From the NCBI GenBank assembly GCA_017551845.1, contig JAFZKR010000007.1, forward strand, positions 1 to 9,510: DNA of 9,510 nt. The letters run 5' to 3'. A program made the translations under genes and the position numbers. The notes beneath the pieces were generated by a model. That model was not told the DNA's origin and searched no databases. It saw only the letters and a list, made by a program, of their open reading frames with translations. Positions 1 to 5,990 of the stretch are shown piece by piece. The first letter of the stretch is position 1, and each line of letters begins with the position of its first letter. The stretch is from Bacteroidaceae bacterium (GTDB lineage: Bacteria; Bacteroidota; Bacteroidia; Bacteroidales; Bacteroidaceae).

Positions 1-2
1 AT

Positions 3-170
3 ACCCACATCGGAATATCACACAGCAACCTGGAAGACCTGATGCTCTTTGCAGCCATGGGCGGCCTCTGGTACTGGATGCTCCTGTTCCGCTGGGCACT
101 GGTCACCATCCTTGTCTGGTTCCTCCGTGCTATTGGGAGCGAAGCGACCAAGTCCCCTCCGGGGATTTAG
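3..170 (+). CDS. C-terminal end of an unrecognised membrane protein (partial)
   Basis: An open frame enters from the left edge and ends at a TAG at 168-170, giving 55 residues. It begins THIGISHSNLEDLMLF, continues through a strongly hydrophobic, Trp-rich stretch (MGGLWYWMLLFRWALV, then TILVWFLRAIG) and ends in a short polar tail GSEATKSPPGI. The hydrophobic part spans about 30 residues, enough for one or two membrane passes. I prefer this frame because it gives a coherent transmembrane segment, while the frame opening with an ATG at 49 gives a Ser/Gly/Pro-rich product with no protein character. The gene is convergent with asnS, 32 bp away. The last ten or so codons lie in G/C-homopolymer-rich DNA and may have been added by a repeat. 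I do not recognise the family; the start and most of the protein are outside the window. Confidence 0.5.
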   Translation, partial: THIGISHSNLEDLMLFAAMGGLWYWMLLFRWALVTILVWFLRAIGSEATKSPPGI

Positions 171-204
171 GGGGTATAGACAAGGCCCTGTAATACCGTT
201 TTTT
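171..204 (+). terminator. Possible intrinsic terminator for the left-edge gene
   Basis: One base after the TAG at 168-170 an imperfect hairpin can form: GGTAT (173-177) pairs with ATACC (193-197), with an inner ACA/TGT pairing. A run of six T follows at 199-204. The T run overlaps the last two bases of the convergent asnS stop codon. The stem is short, so the call is tentative. Confidence 0.35.
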
Positions 205-1648
205 AGAACTCCGCGGAGCGGGGAGTGCGTGGGAACGGGATGACGTCGCGGATGTTCTGCATTCCCGTTACAAAGAGGATCAGGCGCTCAAAGCCCAGGC
301 CGAAACCTGCGTGCGGGCATGAACCCCAACGACGGGTATCCAGATACCACCACAGGTGAGTCATATCCATCTGACGACGGTTGATCTCACCCATAAGCTT
401 ATCATAATCGGCTTCACGCACGGAACCGCCTATTATCTCACCTATCTGCGGGAAGAGCACATCTGTACCCTGCATGGTTGATGCCGGAGCCTTTACTCCG
501 TGGTAACCTATAGAGCCACCATCGGGTGTAGCCTCATTCTGCTTCATATAGAATGACTTGATTGCAGTAGGATAGTCTGTCATTATAACAGGCTTCTTGA
601 AGTGCTCCTCAACCAGGAAACGCTCATGCTCTGAGGCCAGGTCATCGCCCCAGTTGCAGGGGAACTCAAACTTCCTGCCGTTCTTGATGGCATCCTGAAG
701 TATGTTGATGCCCTCAGTATATGTGAGACGTACAAAGTTCTCTTTCAGCACACCCTGCAGACGTTCCAGAAGAGTCTTGTCAATCATGTTGTTCAGGAAC
801 TCCAGATCATCCTGACAGTTGTCGAGTGCCCAGCGCACACAGTACTTTATGAAATCCTCTTCAAGGTCCATCAGCTCCTCCTGGTCCAGGAAAGCAACCT
901 CGGGCTCAATCATCCAAAACTCGGCCAGATGTCGCGGAGTGTTGGAATTCTCGGCACGGAAGGTAGGACCGAAAGTATAAATGGCTCCAAGAGCTGTTGC
1001 TCCCAGTTCGCCCTCAAGCTGTCCGCTCACGGTAAGCGATGTCTGCTGACCGAAGAAATCATCATCATAGATTATCTTTCCCTGATCATCCTTCTTAAGG
1101 TCATACAGGTTCTTGGTGGTCACCTGGAACATGTTACCTGCTCCCTCACAGTCACTGGCTGTGATAAGCGGTGTATGGAAATAGTAGAATCCATGCTCAT
1201 GGAAGTAGGTATGAATAGCCATAGCCATATTGTGGCGGATACGCATCACGGCTCCGAAAGTATTGGTGCGCAAGCGCATGTGGGCATGCTGGCGCATATA
1301 CTCGAAGGACTGCCCCTTCTTCTGCATGGGATAGTCATCACCGCACAGGCCCAGCACCTCAATATCGGTAGCCTGCACCTCTACAGCCTGACCTGAGCCG
1401 ATGCTCTCAACCATCGTTCCCTTGACACTGAGACAGGCACCGGTGGTAATCTGCTTCATCAGTTCGTCGCTGAACTTCTCAAGGTCAGCCACAATCTGGA
1501 CATTCTTGATTGTCGAGCCGTCATTGAGAGCTATGAAATTAACGCTTTTGCTACCACGTTTAGTTCTAACCCAACCTTTGACGACCACCTCCTTACCGTA
1601 ATCCGTACGTTTAAGAAGGTCGGCAATCCTTGTTCTCTTGATATCCAT
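203..1648 (-). CDS. asnS: Asparagine--tRNA ligase (class II, AsnRS)
   Basis: This cytoplasmic enzyme charges tRNA-Asn with asparagine using ATP. It has 481 residues. An N-terminal OB-fold anticodon-binding domain (about 20-100, starting [12 protein letters not shown]) precedes the class II catalytic core. Motif 1 lies near 150-165; the asparaginyl-type stretch [13 protein letters not shown] is at 162-174. Motif 2 is [19 protein letters not shown] (226-244). Motif 3 is [15 protein letters not shown] (448-462), and the end is [12 protein letters not shown], close to E. coli AsnRS. From memory, E. coli AsnRS has 466 residues; the extra 15 sit in one place, between SFYM (365-368) and DVLFP (396-400). 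The ATG at 1646-1648 fits the family N-terminus. It lies 23 bp after the RluB-like gene on the same strand, so it is probably the last gene of a purB-rluB-asnS transcript. Confidence 0.97.
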   Translation of the reverse strand: MDIKRTRIADLLKRTDYGKEVVVKGWVRTKRGSKSVNFIALNDGSTIKNVQIVADLEKFSDELMKQITTGACLSVKGTMVESIGSGQAVEVQATDIEVLGLCGDDYPMQKKGQSFEYMRQHAHMRLRTNTFGAVMRIRHNMAMAIHTYFHEHGFYYFHTPLITASDCEGAGNMFQVTTKNLYDLKKDDQGKIIYDDDFFGQQTSLTVSGQLEGELGATALGAIYTFGPTFRAENSNTPRHLAEFWMIEPEVAFLDQEELMDLEEDFIKYCVRWALDNCQDDLEFLNNMIDKTLLERLQGVLKENFVRLTYTEGINILQDAIKNGRKFEFPCNWGDDLASEHERFLVEEHFKKPVIMTDYPTAIKSFYMKQNEATPDGGSIGYHGVKAPASTMQGTDVLFPQIGEIIGGSVREADYDKLMGEINRRQMDMTHLWWYLDTRRWGSCPHAGFGLGFERLILFVTGMQNIRDVIPFPRTPRSAEF

Positions 1649-1671
1649 TGCTTATAAAAATTCGTAGTTAA

Positions 1672-3027
1672 TTATTCATATGCACCCATACGGAGCATGT
1701 TGACCTCCTTCTCGGTGAGGAAACGCCAGTCACCGCGACGCAGGCGCTTCTTGGTGAGACCTGCAAACTGCACACGGTCAAGCTTGGTTACACGGTAACC
1801 CAAAGCATCGAACATACGACGTACCACACGGTTGCGGCCTGAATGGATCTCAATGCCCACCTGGGTCTTGTCATCATTTACGTAGCTCACCTCATCGGCA
1901 CGTACCACATCGCCCTCTTCCTCTCCTATCTTCACACCATTGAGCAGGGCCTGCATATCTTCCGATGTGACAGAGCGGTCCAGACGTACATGATATATCT
2001 TCTTTTTGAGGTATTTGGGATGAGTGAGGCGGGTTGCCATCTCACCGTCGTTGGTAAGCAGAAGCACACCGGTAGTATTGCGGTCCAGACGTCCCACTGG
2101 ATAGACACGTTCCTTGCAAGCGCCCTTGATGTAATCCATCACAGTCTTACGCTCCTGAGGATCATCCACTGTAGTAACACAATCTTTCGGCTTGTTGAGC
2201 AGAATGTATATCTTGCGCTCTATGCTCACCAGCTGGTCGTGGAAGAGCACGTTGTCACCGCGATGAACCTTGGTTCCCAGTTCGGTTACAGTCTGTCCGT
2301 TGACCTTGACCACACCTGCCTTGATGAAATCATCGGCCTCACGACGTGAGCAGACACCGGCGTTGGCCAGATACTTGTTAAGACGTATCTCCTCCTCGGG
2401 ATCATGTACCACATCCTGATACTCTATACGCTTGCGGCTGTCCTGGCGCTTAGGCGCAGGCTTGCGGAAACCGCCCTGCTGATATCCGTAAGGACGCTGA
2501 TAACCTCCCTGACGCTGGTAACCACCCTCCTGACGAGGACGATACTGACGCTGGTAACCACCCTGCTCGCCTTCCTGGCCCTGGACGCGTTCCCTGTAAA
2601 AACGGGGTTGCTGTTCCTGCCCGCCATCAGCCTGACGGTTCTGATTATAACCGTACCTCGGTCTGTCCTGACCATAGGCGTTGCGGCCGTAGCCACCCTG
2701 AGCAGAGCGGTTCTGATAGCCTCCTTGACGGTTCTGGTTATAATATGGTCTGTCCTGTCCATACTGGTTGTTGTTGTAATACTGACGGCGAGGCCTGTCC
2801 TGATTGTAGCCATCCTGAGTATCATCGTTCCTTCTTGAAGGACGGTCAACCCTGGTGTACTGAGGCCTGGTGCCATAATCAACTTTCACAAACCGTGGAC
2901 GACCTTCTTTGCGGTTTTCATTTCTGTTTTCTTCTTCCGTCCCTTCTGTAAAACTGTTGAAATTGTTTTCAGTTTCATCTTGGTTCAGATTTTCATCGTA
3001 GAACCTGTTTCCTTTTTCGATTTCCAT
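1672..3027 (-). CDS. rluB: RsuA/RluB-family rRNA pseudouridine synthase with a long disordered N-terminal extension
   Basis: The protein (451 residues) converts uridine to pseudouridine in rRNA; the RluB group modifies the 23S peptidyl-transferase region. Residues 213-270 form an S4 RNA-binding domain (IRLNKYLANAGVCSRREADD). The catalytic domain follows from about 272. The catalytic Asp is D315 in GRLDRNTTGVLLLTNDG, and the family C-terminal motif is SGRNRVVRRMFDALGYRV (396-413). Residues 1-205 are low-complexity, rich in Arg, Gln, Tyr, Asn and Gly, with repeats such as YGQDRP, GGYQRQ and YNQNR. The first 40 residues are instead acidic and Asn-rich. Such tails occur on Bacteroidetes homologues, but this one is nearly half the protein. 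The start is the ATG at 3025-3027, with no clear Shine-Dalgarno site. It lies 108 bp after purB and 23 bp before asnS. The exact RsuA/RluB/RluE/RluF assignment, and hence the symbol, is less certain than the family. Confidence 0.92.
   Translation of the reverse strand: MEIEKGNRFYDENLNQDETENNFNSFTEGTEEENRNENRKEGRPRFVKVDYGTRPQYTRVDRPSRRNDDTQDGYNQDRPRRQYYNNNQYGQDRPYYNQNRQGGYQNRSAQGGYGRNAYGQDRPRYGYNQNRQADGGQEQQPRFYRERVQGQEGEQGGYQRQYRPRQEGGYQRQGGYQRPYGYQQGGFRKPAPKRQDSRKRIEYQDVVHDPEEEIRLNKYLANAGVCSRREADDFIKAGVVKVNGQTVTELGTKVHRGDNVLFHDQLVSIERKIYILLNKPKDCVTTVDDPQERKTVMDYIKGACKERVYPVGRLDRNTTGVLLLTNDGEMATRLTHPKYLKKKIYHVRLDRSVTSEDMQALLNGVKIGEEEGDVVRADEVSYVNDDKTQVGIEIHSGRNRVVRRMFDALGYRVTKLDRVQFAGLTKKRLRRGDWRFLTEKEVNMLRMGAYE
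2413..3027 (-). repeat. Degenerate repeats encoding an Arg/Gln/Tyr/Gly/Asn-rich disordered tail
   Basis: This is the part of the pseudouridine-synthase gene that codes for residues 1-205. The clearest exact nucleotide repeat is TGACGCTGGTAACCACCCT (+ strand), at 2510-2528 and again at 2546-2564, 36 bp (12 codons) apart and encoding GGYQRQ-type units. A related degraded copy lies just before the first. Units of the form YGQDRP recur at residues 89-94 and 118-123, with another QDRPR at 76-80. The unit spacing is irregular, so this is a low-complexity region more than a clean tandem array. Confidence 0.7.
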
Positions 3028-3042
3028 AATTAAAAATGTTTT

Positions 3043-3060
3043 CCAGACCTCACGGCCTGA
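3043..3060 (-). other. Leader hairpin upstream of the pseudouridine synthase
   Basis: Read on the minus strand, TCAGGCC-GTGA-GGTCTGG folds into a 7-bp stem (two G-T wobbles) closed by a GUGA loop of the stable GNRA type. It lies 15 nt before the ATG at 3025-3027. An A-rich stretch and then five T follow the stem. The T run does not abut the stem, so a terminator is unlikely. It could be a leader structure or an RNA-stability element. Confidence 0.3.
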
Positions 3061-3135
3061 TGATGTTAGTTTAAAATATAAATTCCGTTCTATTTATTAT
3101 AGTTTCCGTCTTGTTCTCACAGAACAGCCAGGATT

Positions 3136-4482
3136 CTAAATTCCAAAATAGTTCTCAGGCCTGATGGCCAGAAGTTCCTTTCTTACTTCATCACTGACTT
3201 CGAGGTTATCTATGAATTCCTTTATAGAGTTTTCAGTAATTGCATTGTTTGTACGCGTAAGAGCCTTCAGCGCCTCATACGGATGAGGATAGCCCTCACG
3301 GCGCAGAATGGTCTGGATGGCCTCAGCCACAACACTCCAGCAGCCTTCCAGATCGGCAGCTATCTTCTGCCCGTTGATAAGCAGCTTGCCAAGCCCCTTG
3401 AGTGAACTGGCTATTGCTATCATCTGATGTCCGAAAGGCACTCCTATGTTGCGGATAACCGTTGAGTCCGTCAGGTCGCGCTGCAACCGTGATACCGGCA
3501 ATTTGCGTGCCAGATGCTCCAGAATGGCGTTGGCCATTCCAAGATTACCCTCGGCATTCTCAAAATCTATGGGATTGACCTTATGGGGCATAGCGCTTGA
3601 ACCCACCTCGCCGGCCTTGATCTGCTGCTTGAAGTACTCCATTGATATATACTGCCAGAAGTCGCGGTTCATATCAATCTGAATGGTGTTCATGCGCTTC
3701 ATTGCATCGAACAGGGCGGCCAGATTGTCGTAGTTTGAAATCTGGGTGGTATATTCCTCACGTACAAGACCCAGTTTATCGCTCAGAAAACCGGCACCAA
3801 ATGCCTTCCAATCAATATCGGGATAAGCCACATGATGAGCGTTGAAGTTACCGGTAGCGCCGCCGAACTTGGCCGACAGGGGAACTGCCTTGAGTTGCTT
3901 AAGTTGCTCACGCATACGGTAAGCGAACACCTCTATCTCCTTGCCCAGGCGTGTGGGGGATGCGGGCTGTCCGTGGGTGCGAGCCAGCATGGGAACATCC
4001 TTCCAGCACTGTGCATACTCCTCCAGTTTGTCTATGAGCGACTGGATAGCAGGATAATAGACATTCTCCAGAGCCTCCTTGATTGAAAGGGGCACTGAAG
4101 TGTTGTTAATATCCTGTGATGTGAGTCCGAAATGTATGAACTCCTTATACGGAACAAGTTCCGGCACGAGGTCGAACTTCTCTTTGAGGAAATACTCGAC
4201 CGCTTTCACATCGTGGTTCGTAACCTTTTCTATATCCTTGATATGGGCGGCATCCTCCTCGCTGAAATCCTGCCAGATCTTGCGAAGTATGTCAAGAGAA
4301 GCACGCGACACTCCGGCCAACTGCGGTAAACCGTATTCGCAGAGAGCCGTAAAGTACTCGACCTCAACTCTTACCCTGTTGCGTATAAGAGCATATTCTG
4401 AAAAATAAGATGCAAGTTCCTGTGTCTTGCCACGATATCTCCCGTCTATCGGGGATACAGCTGTAAGTTCATCAAGTTTCAC
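3136..4482 (-). CDS. purB: Adenylosuccinate lyase (PurB, E. coli type)
   Basis: PurB is a cytoplasmic homotetramer of the fumarase/aspartase superfamily. It releases fumarate from SAICAR and from adenylosuccinate, two steps of purine nucleotide synthesis. From the GTG start the protein has 448 residues. It opens KLDELTAVSPIDGRYRG, as in the E. coli-type subfamily. HFGLTSQDINNTSVP lies near 117-131, the catalytic-His region ARTHGQPASPTRLGKE near 167-182, and the superfamily signature GSSAMPHKVNPIDFENAEGN near 294-313. I chose the GTG at 4480-4482 over the TTG at 4486-4488 because AAGGA lies 7 nt before the GTG but only 1 nt before the TTG, and because the GTG start gives the M-x-L-x-x-L-T-A N-terminus I recall for Bacteroides PurB. 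It is the first gene of the leftward group, and a possible promoter lies at 4559-4566. Confidence 0.96.
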   Translation of the reverse strand: MKLDELTAVSPIDGRYRGKTQELASYFSEYALIRNRVRVEVEYFTALCEYGLPQLAGVSRASLDILRKIWQDFSEEDAAHIKDIEKVTNHDVKAVEYFLKEKFDLVPELVPYKEFIHFGLTSQDINNTSVPLSIKEALENVYYPAIQSLIDKLEEYAQCWKDVPMLARTHGQPASPTRLGKEIEVFAYRMREQLKQLKAVPLSAKFGGATGNFNAHHVAYPDIDWKAFGAGFLSDKLGLVREEYTTQISNYDNLAALFDAMKRMNTIQIDMNRDFWQYISMEYFKQQIKAGEVGSSAMPHKVNPIDFENAEGNLGMANAILEHLARKLPVSRLQRDLTDSTVIRNIGVPFGHQMIAIASSLKGLGKLLINGQKIAADLEGCWSVVAEAIQTILRREGYPHPYEALKALTRTNNAITENSIKEFIDNLEVSDEVRKELLAIRPENYFGI

Positions 4483-4489
4483 TTCCAAA

Positions 4490-4494
4490 TCCTT
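4490..4494 (-). promoter_or_regulatory. Shine-Dalgarno site that decides the purB start
   Basis: On the minus strand the sequence reads AAGGA, then TTTGGAA, then GTG. The 7-nt spacing favours the GTG at 4480-4482. The upstream TTG begins only 1 nt after AAGGA, too close for normal initiation. Strong Shine-Dalgarno sites are uncommon in Bacteroidetes, so this one is worth marking. Confidence 0.55.
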
Positions 4495-4505
4495 ATAACA
4501 AAATC

Positions 4506-4524
4506 ACTTGTTCCAAGTTTTTTT
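4506..4524 (+). terminator. Small hairpin with T run in the purB leader (antisense side)
   Basis: ACTTG (4506-4510) and CAAGT (4514-4518) form a 5-bp stem with a TTC loop, and the T run continues to 4524. On the plus strand this has terminator geometry and could stop antisense transcription before it reaches the transporter operon. On the minus strand the same hairpin lies in the purB leader, preceded by an A run, and would not terminate. The stem is weak. Confidence 0.25.
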
Positions 4525-4558
4525 CTTCATCAAATCCATCTGCTTCGCAGCATCGGTG

Positions 4559-4566
4559 CAAAATTA
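4559..4566 (-). promoter_or_regulatory. Possible purB promoter, Bacteroidetes -7 box
   Basis: The minus strand reads TAATTTTG, an exact match to the Bacteroidetes -7 consensus TAnnTTTG. I see no good TTTG at the -33 position. Transcription would begin near 4552 and give a leader of about 70 nt before the GTG of purB. Confidence 0.45.
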
Positions 4567-4578
4567 GTAAGAAATTCA

Positions 4579-4586
4579 TAATTTTG
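4579..4586 (+). promoter_or_regulatory. Possible promoter of the transporter-peptidase operon, -7 box
   Basis: TAATTTTG matches the Bacteroidetes -7 consensus TAnnTTTG exactly. It lies 21 bp before the ATG at 4608, so transcription from about 4592 would leave a leader of only about 15 nt. The -33 position holds only a poor match (GGTG near 4555-4558), inside the opposing arm of the inverted repeat. Confidence 0.5.
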
Positions 4587-4607
4587 CCTCATCTAAATGC
4601 TTAAAAT

Positions 4608-5981
4608 ATGTCACAGACTATTCAGAAGAAAATCAGTGAGAGCAAGGGTGCACGTTGGGCAGCCCTTATAATCGTGTCATTCACAATGATGTGGGGTTAC
4701 TTCCTGACCGATGCCCTGTCACCCCTTATGACTATGCTCGAGGAGCAGATGGGCTGGACCAGCCTCGAGTTCGGACAGTTCAACTGGGCCTACTGCTGGT
4801 TCAACGTATTCCTGTTCATGCTCATATTCGGCGGCATCATCCTGGACAAGATGGGTGTAAGGTTCACCGGAATAGTAACATGCATCCTGATGTTTGCCGG
4901 TGCTCTCATCAAATATTACGCTGTAAACTACATATCACCGGGGGCCGAGGCCGGAACAGTATTCGGAATGCGTACTCAGGTATTCGTAGCCTGCCTGGGA
5001 TATGCCATATTCGCCGTAGGTACCGAGAACTGCGGAATAACCGTCTCAAAGGTCATCACCAAGTGGTTTGCCGGTAAGGAACTGGCTCTTGCTATGGGTG
5101 TTCAGGTAGCGGTAGCCCGCTTGGGAACAGCCGCCGCCCTGGTGTTCAGCCCTATGATAGTGAAGCATTTCTCACTCTCCGCACCTCTGCTCTTCTCGGC
5201 AATTCTGCTCTGCATAGGTTTCCTGGCCTATCTGGTATTCTGCCACATGGATAAGAAATTCGATGCCGAGGTGGCACAGGCCCAGGGTGAGCCCGATGAC
5301 GTATTCAAGATCAAGGACCTTAAGCTGATAATCACCAACCGCGGATTCTGGCTCATTGCACTGCTCTGCCTCATGTTCTATTCGGCAGTGTTCCCGTTCA
5401 TGAAATATGCGGCATCGCTTATGGAAAACAAGTACGGTGTAAGTACTACGCTGGCGGGTATCATACCGAGCCTCATTCCTTTCGGCAACCTTATCATGAC
5501 CCCGCTGTTCGGCGGAATATATGACAAGAAAGGCAAGGGTGCCACCATAATGATAATCGGTTCCCTGCTGCTCATTCTGGTACATGTGCTGTTTGCGCTT
5601 CCGCTACTCAACTACTGGTGGTTCGCCGCGTTTATCATGATTATCCTGGGTGTGGCTTTCTCACTTGTTCCATCGGCAATGTGGCCCAGCGTACCCAAGA
5701 TCATACCGCAGAAACTGGTAGGTTCCGCTTACGCGCTTATCTTCTGGGTACAGAACATAGGACTTGGATTCGTGCCGTTGCTCATAGGCGGCATACTCAA
5801 CAAATACTGCAAGGACGGTGTCCGCATTGTTAACGGCGCTGAGGTTACCCAGTACAACTATACCCTGCCCATGATAATCTTTGCCCTGTTCGGAATTGTG
5901 GCTCTCCTGCTTGCAATGCGCCTCAAGGCTGTTGACAAGAAAGAAGGATACGGACTGGAGGAGCCGAACATCAAGCAGTAA
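4608..5981 (+). CDS. MFS transporter, MFSD1-like (possible dipeptide carrier)
   Basis: This is a 12-helix inner-membrane carrier of 457 residues. Motif A-type loops appear after helix 2 (GGIILDKMGVR, 75-85) and after helix 8 (GGIYDKKGKG, 302-311). A hydrophilic central loop lies at about 213-240. From memory the best match is animal MFSD1. Shared features are the block WFAGKELALAMGVQVAVARLG (153-173; MFSD1 has WFxGKELxLxxGxQxxxARxG) and the C-terminal region with MWPSVPKIIPQKLVGSAYA and VQNIGLG. MFSD1 is a lysosomal dipeptide uniporter. The Glu and Arg that I recall as its substrate residues (E150, R181) match E140 and R171 here with identical 31-residue spacing. The start is the ATG at 4608. 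The gene ends 9 bp before the NSS transporter gene, so the two are very likely cotranscribed. The MFS assignment is firm; the substrate is inferred, and an unrelated organic anion remains possible. Confidence 0.9.
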   Translation: MSQTIQKKISESKGARWAALIIVSFTMMWGYFLTDALSPLMTMLEEQMGWTSLEFGQFNWAYCWFNVFLFMLIFGGIILDKMGVRFTGIVTCILMFAGALIKYYAVNYISPGAEAGTVFGMRTQVFVACLGYAIFAVGTENCGITVSKVITKWFAGKELALAMGVQVAVARLGTAAALVFSPMIVKHFSLSAPLLFSAILLCIGFLAYLVFCHMDKKFDAEVAQAQGEPDDVFKIKDLKLIITNRGFWLIALLCLMFYSAVFPFMKYAASLMENKYGVSTTLAGIIPSLIPFGNLIMTPLFGGIYDKKGKGATIMIIGSLLLILVHVLFALPLLNYWWFAAFIMIILGVAFSLVPSAMWPSVPKIIPQKLVGSAYALIFWVQNIGLGFVPLLIGGILNKYCKDGVRIVNGAEVTQYNYTLPMIIFALFGIVALLLAMRLKAVDKKEGYGLEEPNIKQ

Positions 5982-5990
5982 GTACATCGC

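Larger units (their letters stand above)
4558..4587. repeat. 9-bp perfect inverted repeat containing both divergent -7 boxes
   Basis: GCAAAATTA (4558-4566) and TAATTTTGC (4579-4587) are exact reverse complements separated by 12 bp. Each arm contains a TAATTTTG box, one facing each way. The element sits between purB and the transporter operon. It may be a pair of overlapping promoters, an operator for a dimeric regulator, or both. Confidence 0.6.

Noticed and set aside
49..243. Plus-strand open frame starting with ATG at 49
   Set aside because: The product is Ser/Gly/Pro-rich without protein character and runs into the asnS 3' end. The frame ending at 170 gives a coherent membrane segment.
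929..1396. 155-codon plus-strand open frame inside asnS
   Set aside because: Antisense shadow of a conserved synthetase gene with no recognisable domain.
2404..2838. Long plus-strand open frame opposite the pseudouridine-synthase tail, with a hydrophobic product
   Set aside because: It is the antisense reading of the repetitive tail (Leu/Val/Thr runs are the complement of Gln/Tyr/Arg codons). I see no promoter, and it lies inside a well-supported gene.
3068..3095. TATATTTT on the minus strand as a promoter for the pseudouridine synthase
   Set aside because: It differs from TAnnTTTG at the last base and has no TTTG-like -33 element at the right distance. In A/T-rich DNA this match is weak.
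4506..4560. Purine riboswitch or other known riboswitch in the purB leader
   Set aside because: The leader has only small 4-5 bp hairpins and no three-way junction or conserved purine-aptamer loops.
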